DNA of 64,000 nucleotides from Pachypanchax playfairii (taxonomy: Eukaryota; Chordata; Actinopteri; Cyprinodontiformes; Aplocheilidae). Position 1 is the stretch's first letter. Each line of letters opens with the position of its first letter. The DNA lies in assembly GCA_006937955.1 (NCBI GenBank), contig SSNP01000024.1:3692088-3756087 (forward strand), read 5' to 3'. The position numbers were made by a program, and so were the translations under genes. Below are positions 36,101-46,316 of this stretch, in pieces. Under the pieces are notes generated by a model. It made no database searches and was not told where the DNA came from. It saw only the letters and a list, made by a program, of their open reading frames with translations.

Positions 36101-39100
36101 GGAATGTCAGGAAACACTCACCGATGTCACAGTTGCGTCCTCGAAAACCGTCCTGGCACTCGCACTGATACTCGTTGGGCTCGGTGTTGGTGCAGGTCCC
36201 ACCATTCTTACACGGCTGGTGGGTACCACAGTAGTTTAGATCTGAAAACAAAATGCACATTCAGATCAATATTTTATATTTTATCTAACAGAAAAACACA
36301 GTAGGAATACGAAGTTCACATGAGAGACGGATTCATGTTCCCCAAAAACCCACAAGCTGAAGTGAATCCAGGTCAGCCTCAGCGTGCTGACTGTGCTGGC
36401 CAGTAGCTGCAGGGCATGTTGTTCCCAGTGTTGACAAAGATTAAAGCTTTTCCTTCTTTAATCTTTTCCTTCATGTCATGGTGTCTTTATCTCACTGACA
36501 CCCTCTCTGAATGCCCCAAAACAGCTCAGGACCCCACCTATGAGAGCAGCAAGCCCAGCCCTGCTCACATTCACTTTACCCAAGGCTATCGCCTTTCCTC
36601 CCTACAATAAACTGTCCCCTGGGCTCATGATGGACTCCAGCTCCCGCACAGGGACACAGGATCCTGTTGGACAACATGTGGTGGGAAAAGTCACTGAAAA
36701 GAGGGTGAAACCATCAGGTACTTTTTCTTTATCGGACACAGAAGATCTATAAGTGACTAACATCCGTCTGTGTTGACACAACGTCCCTCTCCATCTCAGA
36801 GACTCAGATATTCTCACATTAACTGCCCTGCTGATTTTCAACGAGCTAAAACCAGCTGTTTTATATTCTTCTTAATGATTTTACTGATTTTTAGATATGT
36901 TAAAATGTATATATCTAATATTTATTATACAAACATCAGGATTGCGTGTCTAATAAACACAATTCTTGAGCTTGTGCTGCTAAACTGATACTTTAATCCT
37001 TTATTATCTTTTAAACATTTTTTTTCTTCCATTATCTCATACACAATAAAAATGAATAAATAAATTCAGCAGACCTTTGTCACACAGCAGTCCTCCCCAG
37101 TTGACATCACACACACACTTCCAGGGTTCGGTGCAGCTCCCGTACACACAGCCAGGAAACGTCACACACTGATCACACAGAGGACCCGTCCAGCCGTAAT
37201 GACACCTGGACGAAGAGTAAACAGGTAGACTGACTCACCCACCCGTCATCATGCCTCTGGTATGATCAGAACATGAAGCTGCACATTCAGACACATTTTT
37301 CTTGATTCATTAAGACATTTCGTACAATGAAAATGAAAAACTGTTTGAAGCAGGAAAAACATTTAAATAACGGAATAATCAAAACTTAAAATATAAGACA
37401 TTGGACATTTGAACCTATTAAAACTAAGAAATAAATGTTTAAATAATGTCTAAGACATGTCTTTAGGGTTTATAAATCTTACTTGCATTCTCCAGGTACC
37501 AAACAAAAGCCGTGATCCTGGTGACAACCTTGTCTGCACACCGCTGTGAGGAAAACACACAAACAGGAATTAAAACTAACAGACTAAAAGGTTTTTACCC
37601 TTCATGTCCTTGCTGTGGTAATAAAGTGAGTTTGGGATTCTTTTATTGGTGTTTTTTGTTTTCTATTTGATGGAAATGGTCAGTTCTATAGATATGAATA
37701 AGAATTAACCTCCACCTCCTTCCACTGCTTGATAGAGAAACCAACATCCCATTTATAGAAGCTGTTGTATGTAATTTTGGAACCAGTATCTGTACACGTG
37801 AAAGTCCCACCCACTCACCTGCACACAGTCGAGGTTTTTTTTAACTAATTATAACTAAACATATGAGAGAAATTAATATTTGATAAGATAAGAACCATAT
37901 TACACACTAACAATCATGTGTCAAATGTGTCATTCATTCACATGGAGTGGGTGGGATTTAAAACTAATACTGCAACTGGCCACTAGGGGAGCACTCACGT
38001 TTTCAGCTTTAAAGAGGCCATTTCATACAAATTTCAGGACTTTGTGGTTATTTCTTAAGTATTAACCAGTAATATGAAACATTTTATATCTAAAAAACAT
38101 CAGGAAACACTGATTAACAGACCTTTCAATCTGTCTGCATTAAAATTCGGGTGTTTCTGGCTCCTTCCGTCAGGCTGCTAGCAGCAGCTTGTTCATATTC
38201 ATTATTCAAATTTGCTGGACTCTGATTGGCTAACAAACTAGTCTATGAGAGCAAAGAATACTGTTTCCTGCCCCGCTGCGCATGGCAACGTCAGTCGTTC
38301 TCTCTTCCAGTTTGCTACGTTATGCTAACAGCTTTTAGCCAGCAGCATGCTAGGCATGGTTTCAACTGCGGGAGCTGCCAAATACTAATGAACAAAGGAG
38401 TTGTGACGAAACAGATACAGGCCGTTCAGACTCGGGTGTTATCGACACCTGCGTAGTTTGAGAGATTAAAACTGAAAGAGAAGTTGTTGACCTGTTTTCA
38501 CACCCACTATGAAGGTAAGAACACCTGTGGAGCTAAAATATTCAACAGAAACCTCAGAAAAACTGTTTTTAATGGAAGGGCCTCTTTAACTTCTGTGCTC
38601 CAGTTGGATGTCTACATGTTTATACGTACATGTATCTAGTATCATTTAAGGGTTGACGGACTGTGATAGTAAAGTACTAATTCTGTTAAAGAGGTTGAGC
38701 TCTATAAGCTTCCTAACCAAAGACTAAAAACGCACGCAGTGACCAGCAGGAGGGGAGAGGTGTGATTTTTCTAACTCTCTTCCTATTTTGTGGTCCAATC
38801 AATGACACATTGAGGTCAGATAAAGCGAGACTAGAGGTGGATGGGCAGGGCTGCAGGATGTCCTCAGACTATCTGTGTGTCCTTCAGGGACCCGCCCCCG
38901 CCCCCCCTCCTGCTCTGCTCTTTGGTTTCCTCCATTAACTTTAACCATTTAAAAAAGCTGACGTCACTGAGGTCACAGTGCAATGCTGTCCAGCCGATGA
39001 GTCAAACTGAGTAATGTTCCACTCCACTGGAGCATAAGGATGTCCAGGACCAGCGACTTTCAGTGAAATCAGCAGATAAGATTCTTAATTTGTAACATGA

Positions 39101-42100
39101 TCATTTGAGCTTCAGCTCTGTTTTTTTTTTTCCCAAAATTCTAAATGAAAACATCATGATTAATTTAACAGTCTGTAATCAAATTAAAGGACTTCCTACG
39201 TCAAAACAAAACATGAAAACACTGACATCATTATAAAAACTCTATCAGGAAAACTTTCCTTTGGTCATTCAGATGGACTCTGTTGAAATCATTCACTAAT
39301 TTTACCATATTGTTGAATATAAATAAGATACAAGTTCATTTATTTATTTATTTGTGTGGCTGCTTCATGTAACTCTGTACCTGCTTTGCATTCTGGTCCC
39401 ATCCAGCCCTCCATGCAGACCTTTGAGCCACTCAGGTCGCAGCTGAAGTGGCCGAAGAAATCGTCTCGAGCTCGACAGAACTTGTTGCAGAAAGGTCCGT
39501 AGTAGTTGGAGTCACATCGGAAGCGAAGCCTGTACTCCAGACTGAGGATGCGTCCGTGGTGACGATACGTCTGCCACTGTTCGCCTGGGTTCAACATGGA
39601 CGAGAGGAGGACTCGCTCGATCAGCTGACCTGAAGGCAGACAGAGGAAAGGTAAACTCTGACCCACTGAAACAACAAAATAACATTAAAAACAACAACAT
39701 TAACATATTGTCACATTCTTTAGCAAAACATTCATCAAACAGCTGTTGGGTTGTGGGTTTTTCAGAGTTTGGTTTTTACCTTCTAGACTTTTCTCATGTT
39801 TCCTGTTTTATTTTGTTAGTGTTCCATTTCCTGTTTTCCCCAGTTTTTTATGGGTTACATTTATCGTTAGTTCGAGAGTTTCCTGTAGTTTTACTTTGTA
39901 GGCTTTCTTGTTTCCTGTTCCTCTATGTGTTGTTATGAGCTTTATACCGTCCTCAGCTGTTCCTTCATAGTAATCACCTCCCTTTTACTCGGTCATTTGT
40001 TGGTGCGTTGTCATCCTTATCCCCAGTTTCTAATGTCTTTTTGTTTACCTTTAATAAAAGTATTTATGCGCTCCTCAATCCCTGATCCTCCAGAGCCTTC
40101 CTGCATCTTGGGTCCTGCTTGAAATCCTCCAATCACGACAACAGCTGTCTTTGTCCACATCCAGGGCATCAGCATCTTACATCAGAGCTGTGTTTCTTTC
40201 AAATATTTGTTTCCAAGGTTACAAATGATTTAATGTGGTCGCTGCTGAGTCAACAGCTCTGCTGTCAGCTGCATGGTGAGTGAGAAGGTTCATTAGAGCT
40301 GTGATGAGTAAAACACATCAAAGTTTCTACCTGCTGTAAGAAACATCAAACTTGTGTAGGATCATTAACTTATACATGTTTTTTTAAGCCTTATCGTTTA
40401 TTTTTTCACCTGTTCTGCTTGGGTGGCACAGGACAGACCCTAGAATCACCTCTTCATGTTCAGTGTTTCTCTTGTTGTAATTTGTTCTGATATACAATAA
40501 ATTCTAGTTTATCAAAACAAAGTTCTTGCTCGTCCTCCAGTGGTTTGGGGGCCCCAAGCAGCTTCCTGTTGACAAACAGCCTCTGAGAACCTCGTTTGGC
40601 AGACCAAACATTCTTAGTTCACGTCCTCTTGAAGGTTGCTACAGATGGTACAGAGCTGTTGGATATGATGAGGGATGTCTCCTGAAGTTTACTGTGATCT
40701 CCACAGTCTTGAACGTGTTCAGCTCCAGGTCGTTCTGGCTGCATCAAACCACTAGCTGTTCCAGCTCCCTTTGATATGCAGACTTGTTTTCTTCCTGGAG
40801 GAGTCCAGTGACAGTGATGGCTTCTGCAAACATCAGGAGATGGACAGCTAGGTCTGCAGAGGTGCAGTCATTAGTACAGAGGGGGAAGTGCTGCTGGAGG
40901 AGAACATATCTGTGAAAGTTTTGAGATGACTTCTTCTGTTCTTCGGTCGTTACTTTTCTGATTTTTTTGTTTTTGGAAGAGCTTCGATCAGTTTGTTACA
41001 GCTATTATAGGTCTGCTTAGCATAAAACTTTAGTGTTGATATTAAAGAGAACTTTACAAAAAACTTTGGCATGAATACCATGAGATGAACAAAAGGTTGG
41101 ACTATAGAGGGAAGGGGTAGTGGGCGGCTGCAGAAAAGAGATTAGCCAGAACACCACAAAGGACCAGACGAGCCTCTGGGCGACACTGGGGCAATGGCTT
41201 CTGCTCTCGACCCCTGGAGGGGATTTCCCAGAGGCATTTTCATTCTCCAGCTCTGTCACAATCCTCATAGTCAGCGCACTAACACGCTAAAGTGCATAGA
41301 ATATAAGTGTGTCTGAATATAACATATAAGAGACGTTGTGAAGGACAAGAAGGAACTATGTTGTGATAGTCATAAGCTTTGCTGAAAGAAAGTCAGCAGT
41401 GAGGAGAGAGTGTGAGTCTTTTTGTGTATGCATGCCTGCCTCTGTGTGACAGCCAGAGGCGAATAGAACCAAAGAGGAAGAGAAGCAGCTATTAGCAGAC
41501 ACACATAACAAACTGCCTGATAGAGAGATGAGATCACCGTGGTTTGACACAAAGGAATGAAAACAGGGACACACATGGACTGGTGTGTGTGCAAACGTAA
41601 CATGGAGCAAACTTTCTGCTTAGCCCCGAGTTCTCCACCGCCTGCAGTCAAATTTGAGGGTGAAATTTACAGCGACTTGAGGGATTTCTATTGTTTTATA
41701 AAATCTGGCGTGTCAAAGGGTTAATTTCATCATCACTATTTCTCTGCCAGAGGAGAAGAAGAAATAACATAATGATGATTCAGCTCAGAGGGATGGTGTG
41801 TAACAGTCTGATTTTCAGTGTAATGTGATTAGATGCAATGGCTTGATAACAAATCACCACATGTAGAGACTAAAAGGAAAACCGAGGCGTGAAAACAGCT
41901 GAAACCAGAAGATAAATGAACTTCACTGGAAATCTAATTCTGAAGACCTAAAATTAGAAATCTTTAGAGATTGTCTGCAGGTTTGGAAAACACTTAGATG
42001 TTCCCCCACTGCCTGGACTGAGCCATTCAACGCCGTCTGTGAGAAAACACCCGCTTTCACTTTTTATTCCATAGAACACACCGACAAATCAATAGACTTC

Positions 42101-45100
42101 AGGAAGCCAATAGATCAGCCAGGTAGTGTTGTTGTCTCCCCTGAATTTGATAAATGAGGATAATTAACATTACAGTGTCCTTTTTAGTTTTTATTCCTGT
42201 ATTTACGGTCTTTTCAAACAATTTCCACCGTTTGTGATGCAAAATCCAAACATGTGTGTTGCATTTTAAAGACAAGCTGGTTTACATTAGAATCCTTTTA
42301 ATATCGAATTCCACTTTCTATCCACTGCTTTGTGGCAAAGGGAGCAACATCAATACAACTGGGGAAAGCAGCATAAAATCTGCACTAAAAATGACTCAAA
42401 ATATGTCCAGACATGGAAGAGAAAAGAAAAAAAACATCACAATTTGAAGTGGATTTGTAAAAATTAAACGTGCTTTACTGACTTTAAAGCACTCTGAGGG
42501 GCGTGTTTGATTCCTTGCAGTGATAATTTGTTGCTTTTTGGAGTGGAAGCTTGTTTTTTTGGTAAGCACACACACATGAAGAAGACTCCTCAAGTCAAAT
42601 GAATGCCATGTCTGTGGTTTTAAGCTTTGCAACTGGTAGCAGAAAGTCATTTTTAGCAGGAGAAAATGTGTTTTGATCCTCTGAGATGTATTTATCGTAC
42701 TTGGGTAGGAAAAACAGTCCTCCTGCGCGTTTATATGGTGACTTTAATTCATAACAACCAAAAGACGTATTAAAAGTTTTTCACAAGGCAACAGAGAGTG
42801 AAATGCACATTCAAAAGTTCACGGAGCTAAAAATATGTAATCATGTTGTAAAGAAACATGATCTATTAGTTGTTTTGTCATCACTTTGTTGACCACATGT
42901 TTTAAACCTTTCGGACTGATGAAGCAGACGAACGCAACAGACTAGTAAACAGACTATATTTAATATTTAACTAAAATAAAATAAAATAAACTCAGGTGTT
43001 CAGATTCACTCACACTGTGCAGCGCCTGCAAGAGCATTTTTCATGTATTTCATGTATTTGTCATTTTCTCTTTCTCAGATTCATATAGCTAATTACACTG
43101 GTGCAAACATGATCATGAAGTTGAGGGATGGGAGGGATGTGAACGCTCCTGCATCAGATTTGAGGTTAGATGCACAATCTAAATCTGAACTTCTGGGACG
43201 AAAGCAGCTGGAACTAAAGTGAAAAAGAGAACGAAAAAATGTTTGCTAACAGCGAGTTCTGGGTCACAGTGGATGAAAAACAAAGACTTTCTTAAAGGTG
43301 CAGTAAGAATTAGACCCTGTCGTCAAATCAGAGTTCTGCAGTGCATGTAGAAAAACAAAAACGTCCGCTCTCAGCTACTCACTCCCTCCCCTCCCTGATT
43401 GTTGTGTTGGGTTGCCAGTTCCGATGTTGATCCTCCTTTTGTTTCTCTTGTATTTGTTCAGTTTTTGGGAAGGATGTCGTGGTTATTTTTACTACAAGTT
43501 ACCTAAGGGCTGCTTCTTTTACTCTTTGCTGCTGCTCGTTGTTGAATTACAGCTGCTTGTGTTGAAGACTTGGCAGCCTTGCAAACTCACATGTGATTTG
43601 TTATGGAACCAGGAAGTCTGGACGTGTAAATAATGATTCTGGTGTTTTTTAAAGGGACAGAAACTGGCGACCACCCAGCAGACTGAGATCGAGATCTGTT
43701 ACAATGTGACTTTATGTTCAACATCAGTGGGATGTTAGACTGTTGTGTGATTATTTCACTGTCAAATTCTTACATATTGCACCTTTAAAACTAGACAAAA
43801 CTAAAATAATGTACCTGCATGTAGAAGAAATCACATTCAGGACAGCATTTCCTAATCAATCATTTGTGCTTTCCAGACGATCACTGCATCCTTTTATTTT
43901 TATTTAATACATGTTAATACAGGATTTCCATCCCTGATAACAGGTGTTTACTGCAGAAAGGGTCTGATTTCCCCACCCAATGTCAAGCTTATTTTTCTGT
44001 CCTGTTTTGTGAAGCTGCTGTGTAACATGGAGCAGCAGCAGCTCATGCAGGTTGTCTGGTAACTGGAGGGTCGCTGGCCTAAAACCTCTCTCCACAACAC
44101 TGTTAGCCTCACTCCTGTCAGTATGTCTCAAGGCAGCTGTGGCAACAATATGTAGTTTATCACCCCAGACATGTGAGTGTGTGTGTGTGTGAATAACAAT
44201 CTGTAGGATGAAGAACTTTGTGTTTTTTCTCCAGCTCTCAGGAGAGGGTGAATATTTCATGTGTTGCAAACAGTGCAGATCTTTGAGAATAATCTCATGA
44301 ACATTATACTTAAACTCCTCTACTTGACAAAGGGACTCATTCCCAACCCAAAGGGAGGATTCCAGTTCTTTTTCCAGATAAGAAACATGGCCTCAGATTT
44401 GGAGGCGCTGACTCTCATCACCAGCAGGATGACTCATACTGAATCTAATCATAAAGAGTTTATCTGTTTGTTTTCACTGTAGAAATACCAACATATTCTA
44501 AATGTGTATTTGGGGAGCCAAATAACATCAAAACACAATAAATTACTTTAAAATAAAACACTTTACTGCACATTTGTGCTAAAGTTAAATAATATTTAAT
44601 GTTGAGTTGAATTTTTACATAAATCCCAGTGAAGGTCAGACTGTCTGAGCTCAAAGAACTTGATATTTTCTCATTGTTTCCACAGACTGTTTCAGTGGTG
44701 CTCAGTAATCCTCTCTGATTGGCACCGAGGCCTGATAACTCCATTCAAACTGCTACGAGATGCCTCTGTTTGGCCCGAGCTAAGCTCTCAGTCTACTCAG
44801 CGGCTTTAGCCTTGATGTAAAGAGCAGCCAGGAGCTCAGGTGGAAATGGAAGATAATGCAAACAAGATGTAAGTGAGCGCTGGAGGGCAGAGGGAGAGAC
44901 AGATGGAGGATGGCAGGTAAGGAACTCGTTTGTAGTTGCCAATTTGTATTACTTCAGTCATCGTTTGGTTGGGACTGCCGGTCCCTCCATCAGCTCAGAG
45001 GGAGGAAGAGGATGGTGGGATAAGGAGGAGGATTTTGGCATGAAAGGAATGAGGAAGGCACAGGAACATCTGTCTGTTCATCTTTGTTTCACCCTTTTTA

Positions 45101-46316
45101 TAGCACATAGCTCACAGGAGCTTTTCCAGAATATGACAAGAACAAATGAGGAGACAAGCAGGAAATTAAAGGGTCTGGGTATGAAAAACCACTAAACTAG
45201 TACGATCACAAACATTTAGACACAAAGATGTTTTCACATTGCTTCATCATGTGGAGCCGCACATTCTGGTAAACAAGTTCTTGTGTTGTTTGAGTTATGA
45301 AAATGTTGCTTCTTAAAACCTAAACTTAGAGAGGGTGGTTTTCGTGGCACGAAAGAAGAGAATACGCAGAGCTCATCACGAAAAGTATAAGTGTCAGAAA
45401 GATGCTGCTTTAAAATTTCCTGTTTAAACTCTAACTTTTAAAGAGGCCATCTCACACAAATTTCATGACTTTGTGGTTATTTTTAAAGTATTAACCTGTA
45501 ATATGAAATATTTTATATCTAAAAAATGTCAGGAAACACTGATTAATAGACCTTTTAATCTGTCTGCATCAAGATTCGTCAGGCTTCGGGCTGCAACTCA
45601 TTAATATTCATTATGCGAATTTGCTGGACTCTGATTGGCTAACAAACTAACCTATGAGAACAAAGTATACTCTTTCCTGCTCCGCTGCACATGGCAACAG
45701 ACACGTCGTGTCTTCCTGTTTGCTACATCTTATGCTACAGCTTTTAGCCAGCAGCATGCTAGGCGTGGTTTCAACTGCGGGAGCTGCCGAATACTAACGA
45801 GCAAAGGAGTTGTGATGTAACAAATACAGGCCGTTCAAACTCGGAAGAACTCAGTTTTATTGCTACCTGCGTAGTTTGAGAAAAAAGTGAAAGAGAAGTT
45901 GTTGACCTGTTTTCACACCCACTATGAAAGTAAGATCACCTGTGGAGCTAAAATATTCAACAGAAACCTCAGAAAAAACATTTTTAATGGAAGGGCCTCT
46001 TTAAATCAAATGTATTCAGAGTTGAGAAAAATTCAGAAACATTTACTGGATGAACAACACAGTTTGAAAACCAACTCTGACTCTGAGCAGTTTGATAGAT
46101 CTGATGGATGTTTAAGAAACTAGTATTTACTGATAATGACCATTTGAAAAACTGATACAAATAAAAGCAAATGTTTATAAACCTTACTGATTTTGATCAG
46201 ATAAAGAAGCAAACTTATGGATCTAAAGGTACCTTGACACAGACAGATTCAGTTTTACCTGGTTCGGATGTGTTGTTGTCGTAGTCCAAAGTCTCCAAAA
46301 CCAGAGAGAAAGATTT
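26674..46316 (-). CDS. Short Jagged-type Notch ligand (5' exons outside or not found)
   Basis: This is a type I membrane ligand of Notch. Exons: 46259-46316, 39381-39629, 37483-37543, 37075-37205, 36122-36241, 35847-35960, 33146-33259, 29684-29797, 27817-27863, 27430-27606, 27192-27342 and 26674-27110. They are all GT-AG and in one frame, 590 residues to the stop. Order: end of the MNNL/C2 region, DSL domain with six cysteines and RARDDFFGH, nine EGF repeats, a truncated tenth, a transmembrane helix and a tail of about 110 residues. Jagged rather than Delta is shown by KVCMEGWMGPEC, DLNYCGTHQPCKNGGTC, VEHACLS and DANECEA, by the contracted first cysteine spacing of EGF7 (CQGLC), and by the exon-size series 61-131-120-114-114-114-47-177-151. 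EGF10-16 and the cysteine-rich region are missing. Signal peptide and most of MNNL were not found up to 64000. Confidence 0.92.
27192..27342 (-). CDS. Jagged-like exon: EGF9 and truncated EGF10
   Basis: A 151-nt exon encoding LCNPNPCQQGVQC through GYYGNEC (EGF9) and then STCIGQHCP. The last part corresponds to the opening of EGF10 in JAG1 (HCRTTPC), where the exon also ends. In this gene EGF10 is not continued. Confidence 0.92.
27430..27606 (-). CDS. Jagged-like exon: end of EGF7 and EGF8
   Basis: A 177-nt phase-0 exon encoding DQLSGSRCLCPPRFSGKFC and then EGF8 from CDSSPCLNGGQC to GYSGLMCE. An O-glucose consensus (CDSSPC) is present. Confidence 0.93.
27817..27863 (-). CDS. Jagged-like exon: first part of EGF7
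   Basis: A 47-nt exon (acceptor cattctttccag) encoding NSSCQGLCLNGGRCE. The two-residue spacing between the first two cysteines is a Jagged EGF7 hallmark (JAG1 DCLGQC). It ends in phase 0. Confidence 0.9.
27995..28704. mobile_element. DNA transposon/MITE, tandem copy 1
   Basis: Bounded by perfect 16-bp inverted ends (TAGCTACGTTTACATG and CATGTAAACGTAGCTA), it lies in the Jagged-like intron between the EGF6 and EGF7 exons. It has short open frames on both strands but no transposase domain that I recognise. The flanking TA could be a Tc1/mariner-type target site. Confidence 0.75.
28716..29419. mobile_element. DNA transposon/MITE, tandem copy 2
   Basis: The same termini as the copy at 27995-28704, with near-identical sequence throughout. 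Only 11 bp separate the copies. The GTGTGACAG just outside copy 1 recurs before copy 2, which indicates tandem duplication of the element with part of its flank. Confidence 0.75.
29684..29797 (-). CDS. Jagged-like exon: EGF6 (calcium-binding)
   Basis: A 114-nt exon encoding DANECEASVCVHARSC and onward. DANEC together with CRNLIGGYLC fits the calcium-binding EGF consensus. It is the only repeat in this protein with the full pattern. Confidence 0.93.
29798..33145 (-). other. Jagged-like intron between EGF5 and EGF6 exons
   Basis: 3.3 kb of AT-rich DNA. No exon, RNA gene or clearly bounded mobile element was seen. Confidence 0.55.
33146..33259 (-). CDS. Jagged-like exon: EGF5
   Basis: A 114-nt exon encoding AVRQCDRSPCGRGATC and onward, ending TGRTCQL. 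It lacks the Asp/Asn residues of a calcium-binding EGF start (Jagged EGF5 normally begins NIDDC). Confidence 0.92.
33260..35846 (-). other. Jagged-like intron between EGF4 and EGF5 exons
   Basis: 2.6 kb with no recognised exon. The open frame at 35023-35340 (plus) has no domain that I can name. Confidence 0.55.
35847..35960 (-). CDS. Jagged-like exon: EGF4
   Basis: A 114-nt exon encoding VEHACLSSPCVNGATC and onward. It carries both an O-glucose (C-x-S-x-P-C) and an O-fucose (CVNGATC) consensus. The donor is GACG|gtgact. Confidence 0.92.
36122..36241 (-). CDS. Jagged-like exon: EGF3
   Basis: A 120-nt exon encoding DLNYCGTHQPCKNGGTC and the rest of EGF3 through NCDIG. An O-fucose consensus (CKNGGTC) is present. 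The opening is nearly identical to human JAG1. Confidence 0.95.
37075..37205 (-). CDS. Jagged-like exon: end of EGF1 and EGF2
   Basis: A 131-nt exon encoding CHYGWTGPLCDQC and EGF2 (CVTFPGCVYGSC ... VNWGGLLCDK). EGF1-2 of Jagged and Delta are the atypical short EGFs that pack against the DSL domain and contact Notch. Confidence 0.93.
37483..37543 (-). CDS. Jagged-like exon: EGF1
   Basis: A 61-nt exon encoding AVCRQGCHQDHGFCLVPGEC, the first two-thirds of EGF1. It ends with AA of a split Lys codon, and 61 nt is the standard length of this exon in Jagged genes. Confidence 0.92.
37544..38008 (-). other. Jagged-like intron between DSL and EGF1 exons, part before the MITE
   Basis: Nothing clearly bounded. 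A patch at about 37740-37990 contains opposed CCCACCCACTC / GAGTGGGTGGG-like stretches and may be a decayed foldback element. Confidence 0.4.
38009..38589 (+). mobile_element. TTAA-flanked MITE family A, copy 1
   Basis: It begins TTAAAGAGGCCATTTC and ends GGGCCTCTTTAA, giving TTAA target sites plus short inverted ends. The interior (for example GCTGGACTCTGATTGGCTAA) matches three other copies in this window. No transposase frame is present. Ends and TTAA suggest a Kolobok-like or piggyBac-like origin. Confidence 0.8.
39381..39629 (-). CDS. Jagged-like exon: DSL domain
   Basis: A 249-nt exon encoding LNPGEQWQTYRHHG and then the DSL domain, with cysteines spaced C-x8-C-x3-C-x11-C-x7-C-x8-C. 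The Notch-binding loop RARDDFFGH is intact, and KVCMEGWMGPEC is a Jagged signature. It joins the previous and next exons in phase 1. Confidence 0.95.
39630..40539. other. Jagged-like intron, possible retroelement tail
   Basis: The stretch 39770-40140 is T/C-rich on the plus strand and ends with CTTGGGTCCTGC-like wording. I associate such sequence with the 3' ends of fish retroelements, but no coding part or boundary supports this. Confidence 0.25.
40540..40905 (-). mobile_element. Decayed LINE reverse-transcriptase fragment
   Basis: Read on the minus strand it gives CTNDCTSADLAVHLLMFAEA and then QNDLELNTFKTVEITVNFRR. These resemble the fish LINE pattern around the FADD catalytic box and NNLELNxLKTVEMxVDFRR. 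FADD is degraded to FAEA and a stop interrupts the frame. This is a dead fragment in the large Jagged-like intron. Confidence 0.65.
41017..43291 (-). other. Jagged-like intron, nothing recognised
   Basis: Several short frames without any recognisable domain, and no splice-bounded exon seen. Confidence 0.5.
43292..43788. mobile_element. TTAA-flanked MITE (497 bp)
   Basis: The left end is TTAAAGGTGCAGTAAGAATT. The inverted right end is TTAAAGGTGCAATATGTAAG, so the first 13 bases after TTAA largely agree. TTAA flanks suggest a Kolobok-like or piggyBac-like non-autonomous element. No coding capacity. Confidence 0.65.
44270..44460 (-). mobile_element. Decayed LINE reverse-transcriptase fragment
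   Basis: On the minus strand it encodes MRVSASKSEAMFLIWKKNW, which resembles the MRISTSKSEAMVLSRKKV segment of fish LINE reverse transcriptases. Frameshifts and stops follow. Only this short piece is recognisable. Confidence 0.55.
45438..46004 (+). mobile_element. TTAA-flanked MITE family A, copy 2
   Basis: It begins TTAAAGAGGCCATCTC and ends GGGCCTCTTTAA, in the same orientation as the copy at 38009. It lies about 250 bp from the first visible Jagged-like exon. It shows more substitutions than the other copies. Confidence 0.8.
46259..46316 (-). CDS. Jagged-like exon: end of MNNL/C2 domain
   Basis: A 58-nt exon (acceptor ttattttggcag, donor CCAG|gtaaaa) encoding KSFSLVLETLDYDNNTSEP plus one base. 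It matches the Jagged segment RSYTLLVEAWDSSNDTVQP, encoded by exon 3 of JAG1. The preceding exon should end in phase 0. Confidence 0.85.

Noticed and set aside
43412..43633. Plus-strand hydrophobic frame of 73 codons
   Set aside because: It lies entirely inside the TTAA-flanked MITE; a translated non-coding repeat.
26674..46316. Calling the Notch ligand a Delta (deltaC/dll) gene because of its short length and single-pass tail
   Set aside because: The DSL end (CMEGWMGPEC), DLNYCGTHQPC, VEHACLS, DANECEA, the contracted EGF7 spacing and the one-EGF-per-114-nt exon pattern are Jagged features. Delta genes encode most EGFs in one large exon and have eight repeats.
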